64,000 bases of DNA from Flammeovirga sp. EKP202 (GCF_014534745.1 NZ_JACVVP010000001.1:1-64000); one strand, 5' to 3'. Positions 18,085-28,030 are shown, counted from the stretch's first letter. Notes: generated from the sequence alone by a model not told the origin. A program made the numbers and translations.

Positions 18085-18471
18085 TTAACGCTTCGAGAAT
18101 TGGAATCTTCTTCTCGCTTTTCTGCGACCTGGTTTCTTTCTTTCGACCATACGAGGGTCACGAGTTAAGAAACCTTCTGGTTTCAATGTCAATCTGTGTT
18201 CTGCGTCAATTTCGCATAGCGCTTTAGAGATAGCTAAACGTACAGCTTCCGCTTGTCCGTTAATACCGCCACCTTGTACGTTTACGTTGATATCGTACTT
18301 GCCAGACTCATTAGTCAATTCTAATGGTTGTTGCACTTTGATTTGCAAAACCTCAGATGGGAAATAATCCGCAAACTCACGTTTGTTGACAGTAATTTTT
18401 CCTTCACCTTGAGACAGGTAAATTCTTGCTACAGAAGTTTTTCTTCTGCCTGAAGTGTTAATTACTTCCAT
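18085..18471 (-). CDS. rpsI: 30S ribosomal protein S9
   Basis: A 128-residue S9 protein with the usual features: NTSGRRKTSVARIYL at the N-terminus, GGGINGQAEAVRLAISKAL in the middle, and a basic C-terminus RKKPGRRKARRRFQFSKR that reaches the P-site tRNA. The ATG at 18471 is preferred over an adjacent GTG. It begins 12 bases after rplM in the usual L13-S9 pair. Confidence 0.98.
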   Translation of the reverse strand: MEVINTSGRRKTSVARIYLSQGEGKITVNKREFADYFPSEVLQIKVQQPLELTNESGKYDINVNVQGGGINGQAEAVRLAISKALCEIDAEHRLTLKPEGFLTRDPRMVERKKPGRRKARRRFQFSKR

Positions 18472-18483
18472 CACTAAATTTTA

Positions 18484-18927
18484 TTAAAGTTCAATTTTCT
18501 TTGGTTGTTGTGCTTCATGCTTATGCTCGCCACCTGCATATACATACAAGTTACGGTATAAATCACGGCCCAAACGTCCTTTCGGCAACATGCCTTTTAC
18601 TGCGTTCTCAACTAATCTTGTTGGGAACTTTGCTTTCATTTCTGTAGCAGTTCTTGATTTAAGACCACCTGGGTAACCAGAGTAACGAAGGTATACTTTT
18701 TCGTCCCACTTTTTACCTGAAAGCTTCACTTTTTCTGCGTTGATAACAACTACGTTATCACCACAGTCAACGTTAGGTGTAAAGCTAGGCTTCTTCTTGC
18801 CACGTAAGTACATAGCAATTTCTGTAGCTAAACGACCCAATGTTTTACCTTCAGCATCGATCAAGATCCACTCTTTTTGAGCAGTTGTCTTGTTTACTGA
18901 AACAGTTTTGTAACTGAGTGTATCCAC
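18484..18927 (-). CDS. rplM: 50S ribosomal protein L13
   Basis: A 147-residue L13 protein: [21 protein letters not shown], then [40 protein letters not shown] and [17 protein letters not shown]. The reading frame has no ATG near its N-terminus and begins with GTG (18925-18927), giving the N-terminus [14 protein letters not shown]. It is the first gene of the operon rplM-rpsI-rpsB-59aa-tsf. The leader of about 100 bases contains a CGCATACG/CGTATTGCG hairpin near 19012-19034 that may be regulatory. Confidence 0.97.
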   Translation of the reverse strand: MDTLSYKTVSVNKTTAQKEWILIDAEGKTLGRLATEIAMYLRGKKKPSFTPNVDCGDNVVVINAEKVKLSGKKWDEKVYLRYSGYPGGLKSRTATEMKAKFPTRLVENAVKGMLPKGRLGRDLYRNLYVYAGGEHKHEAQQPKKIEL

Positions 18928-19038
18928 TGTGATTCTTCGTTTTATTTATTAAAACTTGAAGTATTTACATCACTGAAATACAGCTACTTGCAAATACCTC
19001 GACCTGAACACGCAATACGGGTTAACGTATGCGACGGG

Positions 19039-19069
19039 CAAAGGTAGAACATTATTTTGTGATTACCAA
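19039..19069 (-). promoter_or_regulatory. promoter of the rplM-tsf operon
   Basis: On the minus strand TTGG (19069-19066) and TACCTTTG (19046-19039) are separated by 19 bases, matching the Bacteroidota -33/-7 promoter consensus. It leaves a leader of about 100 bases before the rplM GTG start. Confidence 0.75.
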
Positions 19070-19114
19070 TACTTTAGCAATTATATATGTTTAAATAATT
19101 CATAATCACCCCAT

Positions 19115-19150
19115 AAAAATAAGGTGTTCATTATTGATAATGAACACCTT
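19115..19150 (-). terminator. terminator of the Ig-like lipoprotein gene
   Basis: A perfect 14-bp stem (AAGGTGTTCATTAT with ATAATGAACACCTT, two-base loop) is followed on the minus strand by ATTTTT. It lies about 30 bases past the lipoprotein stop and upstream of the ribosomal operon promoter. Confidence 0.88.
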
Positions 19151-19182
19151 ATGAATTAATATTTTATAAACTTAATGTAAAT

Positions 19183-20022
19183 TTACTGTATAGTGACTGT
19201 TTTTGACCACGTTCCAAACATTGGAGTACTATTTCCAGTACACCCGATAGTGGAGTTGTAATAATTGTAAATGATTGATATTGTAAATTCATTTTGAGGT
19301 AATTCTGAATTTTCTCCAGGTCTACTTACTGTATATTCTACATTGAAATTGTAGACATAATATCCATTGCTATCTTTTTCTAGTTTATGTTCTTTTACTT
19401 CAAAACCAATTCTATTGGAATGAGGAAGTGTAGCCGGAATGTTGTCTACAACAGCATCGAACCCGCCTTCCAAGACACTAGTTCTAAATTGAATACCTGT
19501 TTGTCCGGGAATATCAACAGAGGTAGTTGTGCCATTGTATGGGAGTACAGATTTAAAAGTTCCTGTTACAGTAAACTTATCACCTTCTGTAGCTGATGAA
19601 GGCACTTTTGTACTGTCGATTTCCATGATAAAAGGTTCAGCTACTACTTTGATTTTTTGTTCCACATTTGATGTCTTCCCATCATCAGTATAAGCTGTAA
19701 ATGTGATTGTGTAATCACCTTTACTGTAAGGGGCTAATTGCCTATAATTCAAATAGCCTTCATTTTCATTTAATGTAGTGTCTTGGGCTTGAATACAACT
19801 GCCATCACCTGTCGTTTCAAGGTCGCTTATTGGTTTATCGCTATTTGTTTTGGCGAGAACATCAAGATGAATTTCTTGCAGTGAGTAGATTTCTAAAATG
19901 TCTTGTTGATTTTCAATTGAAATTGATGGAGGATTATTAGGTGTTTCATTATTGTCATTACTTGAACAGCTAAATAGTTGTACAGATAGAATGGATAAAA
20001 TGATGATTGATAGGTTTTTCAT
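19183..20022 (-). CDS. hypothetical lipoprotein with Ig-like domains
   Basis: A 279-residue lipoprotein: hydrophobic signal with lipobox LFSC (C19), then a short SSNDNNE linker of the kind often seen on Bacteroidota surface lipoproteins. The body looks like beta-sandwich domains: residues about 33-130 resemble a PKD/cadherin-like repeat (APYSKGDYTITFTAYTDDGKTSN), and the C-terminal half (about 135-279) is a second beta-rich domain ending in FGTWSKTVTIQ. No enzymatic motif. It stands alone with its own terminator; the function is unknown. Confidence 0.72.
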   Translation of the reverse strand: MKNLSIIILSILSVQLFSCSSNDNNETPNNPPSISIENQQDILEIYSLQEIHLDVLAKTNSDKPISDLETTGDGSCIQAQDTTLNENEGYLNYRQLAPYSKGDYTITFTAYTDDGKTSNVEQKIKVVAEPFIMEIDSTKVPSSATEGDKFTVTGTFKSVLPYNGTTTSVDIPGQTGIQFRTSVLEGGFDAVVDNIPATLPHSNRIGFEVKEHKLEKDSNGYYVYNFNVEYTVSRPGENSELPQNEFTISIIYNYYNSTIGCTGNSTPMFGTWSKTVTIQ

Positions 20023-20121
20023 GGTAGTATATTATATGTTACATTATAATTAACGATTGCAGAGAATATAGGTAGAATGTATTTTACATTTGTTTTATAA
20101 TTTATTGAAAATTACTCTTAA

Positions 20122-20157
20122 ATAAAAAAAGCTAAGTCCATTGCTGAACTTAGCTTC
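20122..20157 (-). terminator. terminator of glyA
   Basis: On the minus strand AAGCTAAGT pairs with ACTTAGCTT and is followed by seven T. It lies about 50 bases after the glyA stop. Confidence 0.88.
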
Positions 20158-20204
20158 TTATTAATTTTAGTATTCAATAAAGAGTACTAAATGTATATTT
20201 TTAA

Positions 20205-21479
20205 TTACCACTGGAACAATGGGAATTGACGCATCCACTCATTGATTTCAGCTCTCACTTTATCAATTTCAGCATCATTTTCGTGATTCATTAACACGCG
20301 GTCGATGAAGTCAACGATTTTACCCATATCAGCTTCTTTCAAGCCACGAGTAGTAACAGCTGCAGTACCAACACGCATACCAGAAGTAACAAATGGAGAT
20401 TTGTCGTCAAATGGTACCATATTTTTGTTGATAGTGATATCAGCTTTGATTAATGTATTTTCAGCGATTTTACCTGTCAAGTTCTTCGAACGAAGGTCGA
20501 TCAACATCATGTGGTTGTCAGTACCGCCAGAGATGATATCATAACCTTTTGCTAAGAAATGTTTTGCCATTTCTTGAGCGTTTTTCTGAACTTGAGTAGT
20601 ATAAGCATCATATTCAGGAGTTAAAGCTTCGCCAAATGCGATTGCTTTAGCAGCGATAACGTGCTCTAATGGACCACCTTGAGTACCAGGGAAAACACCT
20701 GAGTCTAATAAAGAAGACATCATACGTACTTTACCTTTTGGAGTTTTGTATCCCCAAGGGTTCTCAAAATCTTCACCCATCATGATCACACCACCTCTTG
20801 GTCCACGTAAAGTTTTGTGGGTAGTAGTAGTTACGATATGACAGTGCTTTAAAGGATCATCTAATTTACCTTTAGCGATTAGTCCTGAAGGGTGAGAAAT
20901 ATCGGCTAATAATAAAGCACCAATTTCGTCTGCTACAGCACGTAATTTTTTGTAGTCCCACTCACGTGAGTAAGCTGAAGCACCTGCAATGATTAATTGT
21001 GGTTTTTCTTCACGAGCAGTTTCAACAACTTTATCAAAGTCGATTAAACCAGTTTCTTTTTCTACACCATAAAATGTAGGCTTGTATAGTTTTCCTGAGA
21101 AGTTTACAGGAGAACCGTGCGTTAGGTGACCACCATGAGATAAGTCAAAACCTAAAATTTTATCACCTGGCTTTAAAACGGCTAACATAACTGCAGCGTT
21201 AGCTTGAGCACCAGAGTGTGGTTGAACATTGGCCCAAGCGGCACCAAATAATTCTTTTAGACGGTCAATAGCAAGGTTTTCTACCTCATCTACTACTTCA
21301 CAGCCACCATAATAACGTTTGCTAGGCAATCCTTCAGCGTATTTGTTTGTCAATACACTGCCCATAGCATTCATCACTTGTTCTGAAACAAAGTTCTCTG
21401 AGGCGATAAGTTCAATTCCAGAAATCTGTCTTTCTTTTTCACGATCTATAAGATCAAAGATGATGTCATCTCTTTTCAT
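20205..21479 (-). CDS. glyA: serine hydroxymethyltransferase
   Basis: A PLP enzyme interconverting serine and glycine with tetrahydrofolate. Visible signatures are [27 protein letters not shown], the SLFDMGFDLS-like segment [24 protein letters not shown] and the PLP-lysine motif [15 protein letters not shown]. The frame stays open to an ATG at 21551, but I place the start at the ATG at 21479 ([18 protein letters not shown], 424 residues): this matches family N-termini, and a TAGTTTTG -7 box lies only two bases before the upstream ATG, which would put that codon ahead of the transcript start. Monocistronic. Confidence 0.95.
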   Translation of the reverse strand: MKRDDIIFDLIDREKERQISGIELIASENFVSEQVMNAMGSVLTNKYAEGLPSKRYYGGCEVVDEVENLAIDRLKELFGAAWANVQPHSGAQANAAVMLAVLKPGDKILGFDLSHGGHLTHGSPVNFSGKLYKPTFYGVEKETGLIDFDKVVETAREEKPQLIIAGASAYSREWDYKKLRAVADEIGALLLADISHPSGLIAKGKLDDPLKHCHIVTTTTHKTLRGPRGGVIMMGEDFENPWGYKTPKGKVRMMSSLLDSGVFPGTQGGPLEHVIAAKAIAFGEALTPEYDAYTTQVQKNAQEMAKHFLAKGYDIISGGTDNHMMLIDLRSKNLTGKIAENTLIKADITINKNMVPFDDKSPFVTSGMRVGTAAVTTRGLKEADMGKIVDFIDRVLMNHENDAEIDKVRAEINEWMRQFPLFQW

Positions 21480-21552
21480 GGTTGCAAAAGGGGTTTGTTC
21501 GTTTTGTTGATTCATCCCATTGTAAATAGGAGGTTGTACCTTTTTAGACATG

Positions 21553-21560
21553 CAAAACTA
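21553..21560 (-). promoter_or_regulatory. glyA: -7 box of the glyA promoter
   Basis: TAGTTTTG on the minus strand fits the TAnnTTTG consensus. It rules out the far-upstream ATG at 21551 as start, because transcription should begin about seven bases downstream of the box. Confidence 0.6.
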
Positions 21561-21668
21561 CTAAAATCCTATTATTCAATAATTATAAATGACAAAAAAT
21601 ATTACCTAATCCATTGAAAAAAAGAAAAAAATGCAATCTACTTTCTCTTTTTTTCATAATTCGGCAAC

Positions 21669-21720
21669 AAAAAAAGTCATTAAAGTAAGCTCAGTAAGAA
21701 CTTTTAACTTTAATGACTTT
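21669..21720 (-). terminator. terminator of the Crp/Fnr gene
   Basis: AAAGTCATTAAAGT pairs perfectly with ACTTTAATGACTTT across 20 bases, with a T-run following on the minus strand. Confidence 0.85.
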
Positions 21721-21742
21721 GCATATGAAATCAAACCTTTAC

Positions 21743-22429
21743 TTAATCATAAAGGTGACTAATTTTTACTAATCCTTCAGGATTGATAATTTTAATGCTT
21801 CTCTTGTTGATTTCAATTAGTTTTTCATGCTTAAATTCAGAGATAATACGAATGGCCGTTTCTTTGACTGTTCCTACTAATCCTGCTAAATCTTCACGTG
21901 TCAATGTAATGTGCTCTTTGTCTACAAACGCTTTGTCTAATACCAATAAGGCTTCCGCTATTCTTCCTCGAACAGGTTTATAAGCGATGTCAGTAATTTT
22001 AGTTTCTGCGTTGTCAATTACTTCGCATAATAAATGGACGATCTGCTGGTAAAATTCCACATTCTCATGGAGAAGCTCCATGAAAATAGCTTTGGGTATG
22101 AGACAAATGGATGAATCTTCGATTGCTATAGCAGAAGCTCTATAGCGACTCCCTTTAATAAGAGATTTGTAACCGACAAAATCGCCAGGTTTGGCAATTC
22201 TTAAAATCTGCTCTTTCCCGTTACTCCCTAGCTTTGTAACCTTTACGAGACCTTCGCTGATACAATATACTCCTGTAGGCATAGAATCTTCTTGGAAGAT
22301 TGGTTGCCCCTTTTTAAAGAAGTGACATGTATTAGACTGAAGCTTCTCAAGTTGCTCAGCGGTAAGACAAGAAAACATAGATTGGTTACTCTTCACTTTA
22401 CAAGCACAAGAGGGTTGTACCAATTTCAT
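21743..22429 (-). CDS. Crp/Fnr family transcription regulator
   Basis: A 228-residue regulator with a cNMP-binding-like beta domain (about 15-130; FFKKGQPIFQEDSMPTGVYCISEG, then GKEQILRIAKPGDFVGYKSL), a dimer helix (about 118-148) and a winged helix-turn-helix (about 150-228; LTREDLAGLVGTVKETAIRIISEF). Cysteines C8, C10, C21 and C35 near the N-terminus recall Fnr-type iron-sulfur sensing, although the spacing differs from E. coli Fnr, so redox or oxygen sensing is possible but unproven. The gene has an unusual 160-base leader containing an inverted repeat and an internal terminator, suggesting control by attenuation. Confidence 0.88.
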   Translation of the reverse strand: MKLVQPSCACKVKSNQSMFSCLTAEQLEKLQSNTCHFFKKGQPIFQEDSMPTGVYCISEGLVKVTKLGSNGKEQILRIAKPGDFVGYKSLIKGSRYRASAIAIEDSSICLIPKAIFMELLHENVEFYQQIVHLLCEVIDNAETKITDIAYKPVRGRIAEALLVLDKAFVDKEHITLTREDLAGLVGTVKETAIRIISEFKHEKLIEINKRSIKIINPEGLVKISHLYD

Positions 22430-22444
22430 CTTTGTTTAAGTAAA

Positions 22445-22602
22445 TGGATAATTCTGATAAAAGCACACTAAAAGTAATATCAAAATTAGAGATTTACTAA
22501 AAAAAGATGATTTTAGTTACTTTTTTGGCAAAAAAAACACAGCTGAGAACCAAATGTGTCCCCAACTGTGCGCTTTTATCAGAATTATCCACCACAAAAG
22601 TA
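22445..22602 (-). promoter_or_regulatory. structured leader/attenuator of the Crp/Fnr gene
   Basis: Read on the minus strand, a TACTTTTG -7 box (22602-22595) is followed at once by a 24-base arm (22591-22568). Then comes an intrinsic terminator (13-bp stem 22570-22538 with three G-U pairs and a 7-base loop, then eight T to 22530). About 60 bases later comes the complement of the first arm (22468-22445; 23 of 24 pair), which ends 15 bases before the ATG. No gene lies between this promoter and the terminator, so the element looks like a leader attenuator or a short RNA. The arms could also be two operator copies. Structure is seen; function is inferred. Confidence 0.6.
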
Positions 22603-22712
22603 AATTCTTATATTCAAACTCTTTATGACTTAAGTTGTTCTCAATTATGAGAGAAATCACTAAATTAGGCTTGCAAATTCTAACTTATTAACGATTCTAT
22701 TCTTACTTTATC

Positions 22713-25700
22713 ATGCAAACGATTTCATTTAGAAGTTTCTACTTCTGTTTTTTTATTATTTATTGCTATTCAACGTCTTCATTCGGGCAACGTACTTTAG
22801 TCGATTCCCAATTTGAAAATCTAGAGGATTGGAAAGGGGAAACATTTACAACAGGCAAAGACGCTCAAGGGTGGTTTGAAATTAATACTGATCACCAACT
22901 TCAATTAAACGTAACGGGAGGCTCTGGCCAAAGGTCCTCAACAGCCCTTTTTGAAACATCTTTCCAATTTGAGAATACATCAGATACACTGGTTTGGAGC
23001 ATGTCTTTTATGCACAACTTTAGTGTATCAAGCAGTCTTCAAAAAAAGAATTATTCTAAGTTCATACTGTTTCAAAATCATTCAACTTCAGATACCTCAG
23101 TGTATTTGGAACTTTCTAGTGGTATAAAACTAATCCATCAAATAGATGATGAATTAGTAGTAGTTGAAGAAAAAGCTATCTCAATCGTTCCATCAACGTG
23201 GCATCAAATAAAAGTGCAAAAAGTAAAAGGATTGTGGACTGTCTATTTGGATGATGTATTTATATACGAGGTTTTTTATGATGATATTTCTTTGGCTACT
23301 TATCATACTGGCCTGTTAGCTACTTTTTCATCTTCAGCAAGAGGGCAGCATTTTTACTATGATGATTTTATACATTTGATTCGACTTAAAGCGGAAGATA
23401 TTACACCTCCCAAAGTCTCAAATGTATTTTTAGAAGGAATAGATACTCTAATTGTGGAGTTTGATGAAATTGTAAATCATGATTCTTGTAAAGGTAGTTT
23501 GACTATAAATGCTGCAACTGTTGATTATCTGTCTCAGCAATCTTCACTCGTAATCCACAATCATTTTGAGATAGATAGTCTTTATACTCTTCAAATGACT
23601 GACTTTTGCGATGAAGCAGGAAATATCTTAAATGATACTACGATTTCATTGTTAGTAGAAGATACCTATCCGCCTCATATTGATTCTTTATCTGTTAAGA
23701 GTGATTATATTCTTGATCTATTTTTTGATGAACCTGTTGTCTTGACGGAGTTCTCCAACATTTTTTTGATATCAAAAAGTGATACTATTGAAGTGGTAGA
23801 TACTTTGAAAAACATCAATGAAAAACAGAAGTCGTTTGTTTTGGGAAGTTCAATTCCTACGAATAAAAGTTTTGAAGTTCACATTAAAGAATTGACAGAT
23901 GAGAAAGGTAATTTTCAAGACGTGACCTTTACATCTTATTTTGATACTAGACCTCCTAAATTACTTTCTTCAGAAATTCTCAATGGTGATCAAATAAATA
24001 TAGAATTTGATGAGCCTGTTTCAGAGTATATTAATGACCCTTATAATTATATAATCAATGATCAGGTTGTTCCTGAAAGTATAATGATTAGTGGCCATCG
24101 ACTTGACTTACTTTTTCAGTCGAATACATTCAAGCAAGATTCTGTTTATACGATAACTATTACCGCCGTTGAAGACCTGTTTGGTAATGAAATGAATACC
24201 AAAATACTAACATTAGAGTTTGATACGACAAAAGCTGAAATTCTAAATACCTTTCAAAGTACGCTTCACAACCAAATTCTTTTTGATGAAAAAATTGTTT
24301 CTATAGATAGCTCTTCACATCAATTCCAGAATATTGATTGCCCTTCTTCCATAATTATACTAGAAAAGGTATCAAGTGTAAAATTATTTGGTGTAAAGGA
24401 CGAAAACCAGAATGTGATTGACTCTGTTGAAGTATTTTTTAATGATGATATTTTTATAGAAGACTTTTATTGTGCTTCTGATAGTTCAATTAGGGTAATT
24501 TCTCCTCAGTACATTAGTGATTTTGAATTAGAAAATTCAAGGATCGATTCTATTAAGAGTTTAAATGAAGTAAATGATTTATATGTTGTTCCAAAATTTC
24601 AAGATGGAGAAAATCGAGTATTGAAGTTTCAAGGAAAGGAATATATTATCAGCTATATCAAAAATGAGATTCAATCGGTCATCACTTCCAGTACTCATTC
24701 TATTACTATCGATTTTGAAAAAGAGTTAAATGAGCAACACATTCCTTTGATTTCAACTAATCCCCATATAAATATTCAAAATATTCTTATTGAAGGAGAT
24801 AAACTACATTTATTTCTTAAAGATCCCATTCCAGAGAATAGAGTATATAATTTTTCAGTGGAAGGTTTAGTTTCTTGTGAAAACCAAAAATTACCACATA
24901 GTTCTTTTCAATATACCAAAGACACATCTTCACCCTTGTTAGTGGATGTTAGTTGGAAAGATAGAAATCAGCTTTTATTGCTCTTCAATGAAAAAGTTGA
25001 AAAATACTCTATCGAAAACAGGATTACTTTGTATCAAGGTGAAAAAGAAATTCATGATTTTTCACTTAAAGTAAATGAGGAATATGTTGAATTGATATTG
25101 GAAAAGGAGTATTGGGAAGAAGAAATACATTACACAATTCATAAGGGTGTAGAAGATTGGAATGGAAATAAAACATCTCTATCAGTAAATGGTAATGTGA
25201 TTCCTGTAAACTCGGTAAAGAAGGGTGATTTGATTCTTACTGAAATTTTTGCAGACCCTACACCAATCATAGGGTTGCCTAATAGTGAAGCTTTAGAATT
25301 GTATAATACCTCAACAGATACTTTATCCTTACTCGGGGTGGACTTACTGATTGGAAGCGATACACTCACTTTTGACAATGAGTTTATAGCACCTGAAACT
25401 TATCTTGTTTTGGTCCCTTCTACAAAGTTGGAAATGTGGTCTGAATATCCTTTTGTAAGTGGAGTAAATCACTGGAGTGCTCTCAATAATTCAGGTGAAA
25501 TTATAAAGTTGTTGAATGCTAAAAATGAATTGCTCATTGATTCTGTAAAATTTGATTTATCAACTTATAAAGATAAGATGAAATCCGAAGGAGGTTATTC
25601 GTTAGAAAGAAGAGATTTCTTTTTTGATTGTGATCCATTTTTGAATTGGGCTGCTAGTGAAGATGAAGCTGGGGGTACCTTAGGTTTTGAAAATTCAATT

Positions 25701-27635
25701 TTTGAAATTATTCAAGATACAATATCTTCAAAAATCACAAATATTACAGTTGTTGATGAGCATAATATGGTCATTTCCTTTGATAAAAGCCTATATATGT
25801 TTTCAACAGAAAGCACTATCCAATATAGTGTTGATAATGTTAGTAAGTATGTTGATAAGTGGTGTTTTGTTGATAACTTCAATCTTAAAGTACTTGTAAA
25901 CGAAGATTTACCAAAAGGAGTGTTGGTAACTATGATTGTTGATAACTTTCAAGACTGTTTTAATAACACATTATTTTCAGAAAAAATTGATTTTGTAATT
26001 AAACCAAAGATTAATTATCAACAATTGTTGATAACTGAGTTGATGATTGATCATTCACCTATTAACAAAATGCCTGATTCTGAATATATAGAGGTTTATA
26101 ATAATAGTGATTTATGGTTAAACCTTGATAAGTGTATAATGTTAATAGATGGTGATTCTGTAGAACTATCAGATAATTGGATTTTACCAAGAAATTATGC
26201 GGTCTTAGTTCCTAATGCAAATAGGCATTTATTTGATACTCTAACAGTTGAAGTGATAGGTGTTTCAAACTGGGAAACACTCTTAAATGATCAAGGAAAA
26301 GTAGTATTGGTTAATGATGAAAATGAGATAATACATAGCGTTAGTTACTCCTTAGATTATTATCATGATCAGAACAAAAAAGACGGAGGTTGGTCCATTG
26401 AGATGAGAGATGTAAAGAGTCCGTGTGTTGGCCTTGAAAACTGGCAAGCTTCTGAAGATGAAAACGGAGGAACGGCAGGTTATAAAAATTCTATAGAAGA
26501 AACAGTGATCGACCGTCATGTACCAACTCTTGAAAGTGCTCTCTTTTTGGAGAAGGAGTCCAATGTGCTCCTTCAATTTTCAGAACCAATTGCGATTACC
26601 GAACAAACTGAATTGATAATAGATGGAGAGTACATTTCGAAAGAAAATGTGACTTTGAATGGAAATCATTTGTTGATCTATTTGTCTTATGACCTATCTT
26701 ATTCTTATGTGAGTATTTCAGCAATTGTTGACTGTTCGGGTAACTTCAATTCTACCGTGATGGAAAAAGAAATTCTTTACCCGATGCCCAAGGAGCAGGT
26801 ATTTCTTTCTGAAATATTATTTGATCCTAGCACGTTAAATACAGATTATTTAGAAGTGTTTTTTCAGGTCGAGAAAGGAAGCTATGTTAATTTGAAGGAT
26901 TGGTCTATTGGCAGGGAGAGAAATGGAGCTGTTGAGCAGGTAGTGGCTTTATCAAAAATGGATGATTATCTATTTTCTAATCAATTTCTAGTGTTCACTA
27001 AGGAAGAGGACAAGTTATTAAGTTTTTATCCTCACTTGAAGAGGGAAAATATGAGAGTGGTAAATCTTCCCTCATTTCCAAATGAGAACGGTAATGTTGT
27101 GTTGCTGCAGAATGGTGAAGTATATGAAAAGTATGAATATTCCGAAAAACATCATCAATCATTTCTTAAGAATACTGAAGATGTATCCTTAGAGAGAATT
27201 GATTTTACCGTTTCATCTTCTAACCCTAATAATTGGACTTCGGCTACAGAAAGCAGCGGTTTTGGAACACCTACCTTCATAAATTCAAGAGTAGTGAGAA
27301 ATGAATTAGATGAATACCAGGATAATGTACTTGTTTTTTCTACTTCATTATTGACAACAAATGGTGATGGAAGAGATGATTACTTAAAAGTTGAAAATAA
27401 TTCCATTTTTCCTCTAAGAATTTTAAGGATGGATATTTATGATATTCACGGTAATATCATCTATCCTTGGCTTAATAATTACGAACTATCGAGCCGTGAT
27501 TTTGTGAAATGGGATGGTGTAGATCAAGATGGAAAACGTGTAATGGGGAAATTTTTAGTGTATTATCAATTAGTTGATCATAAAGGAAATCGTCAAGAAC
27601 AGACAAAAATAGTAAGTGTAGCCCCTTGGAATTGA
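22713..27635 (+). CDS. giant secreted lamin-tail/Ig-like protein, probable type IX cargo
   Basis: A 1640-residue exported protein with a signal peptide ending near SFGQ. Residues about 25-225 look like a concanavalin/LamG-like domain (DYFIHLIRLKAEDITPPKV at its end). About 228-830 is a series of Big_5/SbsA-like Ig repeats, each opening with P-P-K/H-type turns (TPPKVSNVFL, YPPHIDSLSV, TRPPKLLSSE). Three lamin-tail domains follow (near 840, 1110 and 1365), marked by LLITELMIDHSP-type strands and NWxASEDExGGT ends. The C-terminal 80 residues (STSLLTTNGDGRDDYLKVEN, then GRRVMGKFLVYY-like FlgD-Ig strands) resemble the gliding motility-associated type B sorting domain. It is probably a cell-surface or released protein. 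Confidence 0.85.
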   Translation: MQTISFRSFYFCFFIIYCYSTSSFGQRTLVDSQFENLEDWKGETFTTGKDAQGWFEINTDHQLQLNVTGGSGQRSSTALFETSFQFENTSDTLVWSMSFMHNFSVSSSLQKKNYSKFILFQNHSTSDTSVYLELSSGIKLIHQIDDELVVVEEKAISIVPSTWHQIKVQKVKGLWTVYLDDVFIYEVFYDDISLATYHTGLLATFSSSARGQHFYYDDFIHLIRLKAEDITPPKVSNVFLEGIDTLIVEFDEIVNHDSCKGSLTINAATVDYLSQQSSLVIHNHFEIDSLYTLQMTDFCDEAGNILNDTTISLLVEDTYPPHIDSLSVKSDYILDLFFDEPVVLTEFSNIFLISKSDTIEVVDTLKNINEKQKSFVLGSSIPTNKSFEVHIKELTDEKGNFQDVTFTSYFDTRPPKLLSSEILNGDQINIEFDEPVSEYINDPYNYIINDQVVPESIMISGHRLDLLFQSNTFKQDSVYTITITAVEDLFGNEMNTKILTLEFDTTKAEILNTFQSTLHNQILFDEKIVSIDSSSHQFQNIDCPSSIIILEKVSSVKLFGVKDENQNVIDSVEVFFNDDIFIEDFYCASDSSIRVISPQYISDFELENSRIDSIKSLNEVNDLYVVPKFQDGENRVLKFQGKEYIISYIKNEIQSVITSSTHSITIDFEKELNEQHIPLISTNPHINIQNILIEGDKLHLFLKDPIPENRVYNFSVEGLVSCENQKLPHSSFQYTKDTSSPLLVDVSWKDRNQLLLLFNEKVEKYSIENRITLYQGEKEIHDFSLKVNEEYVELILEKEYWEEEIHYTIHKGVEDWNGNKTSLSVNGNVIPVNSVKKGDLILTEIFADPTPIIGLPNSEALELYNTSTDTLSLLGVDLLIGSDTLTFDNEFIAPETYLVLVPSTKLEMWSEYPFVSGVNHWSALNNSGEIIKLLNAKNELLIDSVKFDLSTYKDKMKSEGGYSLERRDFFFDCDPFLNWAASEDEAGGTLGFENSIFEIIQDTISSKITNITVVDEHNMVISFDKSLYMFSTESTIQYSVDNVSKYVDKWCFVDNFNLKVLVNEDLPKGVLVTMIVDNFQDCFNNTLFSEKIDFVIKPKINYQQLLITELMIDHSPINKMPDSEYIEVYNNSDLWLNLDKCIMLIDGDSVELSDNWILPRNYAVLVPNANRHLFDTLTVEVIGVSNWETLLNDQGKVVLVNDENEIIHSVSYSLDYYHDQNKKDGGWSIEMRDVKSPCVGLENWQASEDENGGTAGYKNSIEETVIDRHVPTLESALFLEKESNVLLQFSEPIAITEQTELIIDGEYISKENVTLNGNHLLIYLSYDLSYSYVSISAIVDCSGNFNSTVMEKEILYPMPKEQVFLSEILFDPSTLNTDYLEVFFQVEKGSYVNLKDWSIGRERNGAVEQVVALSKMDDYLFSNQFLVFTKEEDKLLSFYPHLKRENMRVVNLPSFPNENGNVVLLQNGEVYEKYEYSEKHHQSFLKNTEDVSLERIDFTVSSSNPNNWTSATESSGFGTPTFINSRVVRNELDEYQDNVLVFSTSLLTTNGDGRDDYLKVENNSIFPLRILRMDIYDIHGNIIYPWLNNYELSSRDFVKWDGVDQDGKRVMGKFLVYYQLVDHKGNRQEQTKIVSVAPWN

Positions 27636-27693
27636 CCCGATTAGCACTTTTTACCCTATATTCAAAGATGTTATCGAATTAATAGTCAGTTAT

Positions 27694-27725
27694 TTTGTGT
27701 TATAAGTTTCAATCTATTACTTTTG
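27694..27725 (+). promoter_or_regulatory. promoter of the L31 gene
   Basis: TTTG (27694-27697) and TACTTTTG (27718-27725) are spaced by 20 bases, a full match to the Bacteroidota -33/-7 pattern. The start codon follows about 45 bases downstream. Confidence 0.75.
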
Positions 27726-27769
27726 CATTTCGATTTGGGATTACAGAAAAAGTAAAAAATATTAATAAG

Positions 27770-28012
27770 ATGAAACAAGACATTCATCCAGATTTCAGAC
27801 CAGTGGTATTCCACGATCTGACTTCTAACGAAAAGTTCCTTATTGGATCTACAGTAGCTACATCTGAGACAATTGAATTCGAAGGTGAAACTTATCCTTT
27901 ATTCAAAGTCGAGATTTCTTCAGCTTCTCACCCGTTCTACACTGGTAAGAAAGCGGCTATCTCTGCTGCAGGTCGTGTTGATAAATTCAACAAAAGATAC
28001 GGAAAAAAATAA
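27770..28012 (+). CDS. rpmE2: 50S ribosomal protein L31, type B
   Basis: An 80-residue L31. [16 protein letters not shown] at the start and [12 protein letters not shown] in the second half are diagnostic; the CxxC zinc motif of type A is absent, which makes it type B. The ATG at 27770 is used because a longer upstream extension overlaps the promoter. Monocistronic, with its own promoter and terminator; type B forms are often expressed under zinc shortage, but no Zur box is evident here. Confidence 0.96.
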   Translation: MKQDIHPDFRPVVFHDLTSNEKFLIGSTVATSETIEFEGETYPLFKVEISSASHPFYTGKKAAISAAGRVDKFNKRYGKK

Positions 28013-28030
28013 TTTCGTTTTTATCCATAA

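Noticed and set aside
22445-22591. Reading the inverted repeat upstream of the Crp/Fnr gene as terminal repeats of a MITE
   Set aside because: Not excluded, but no target-site duplication is visible at the ends and no second copy is seen in the window, so attenuation is preferred.
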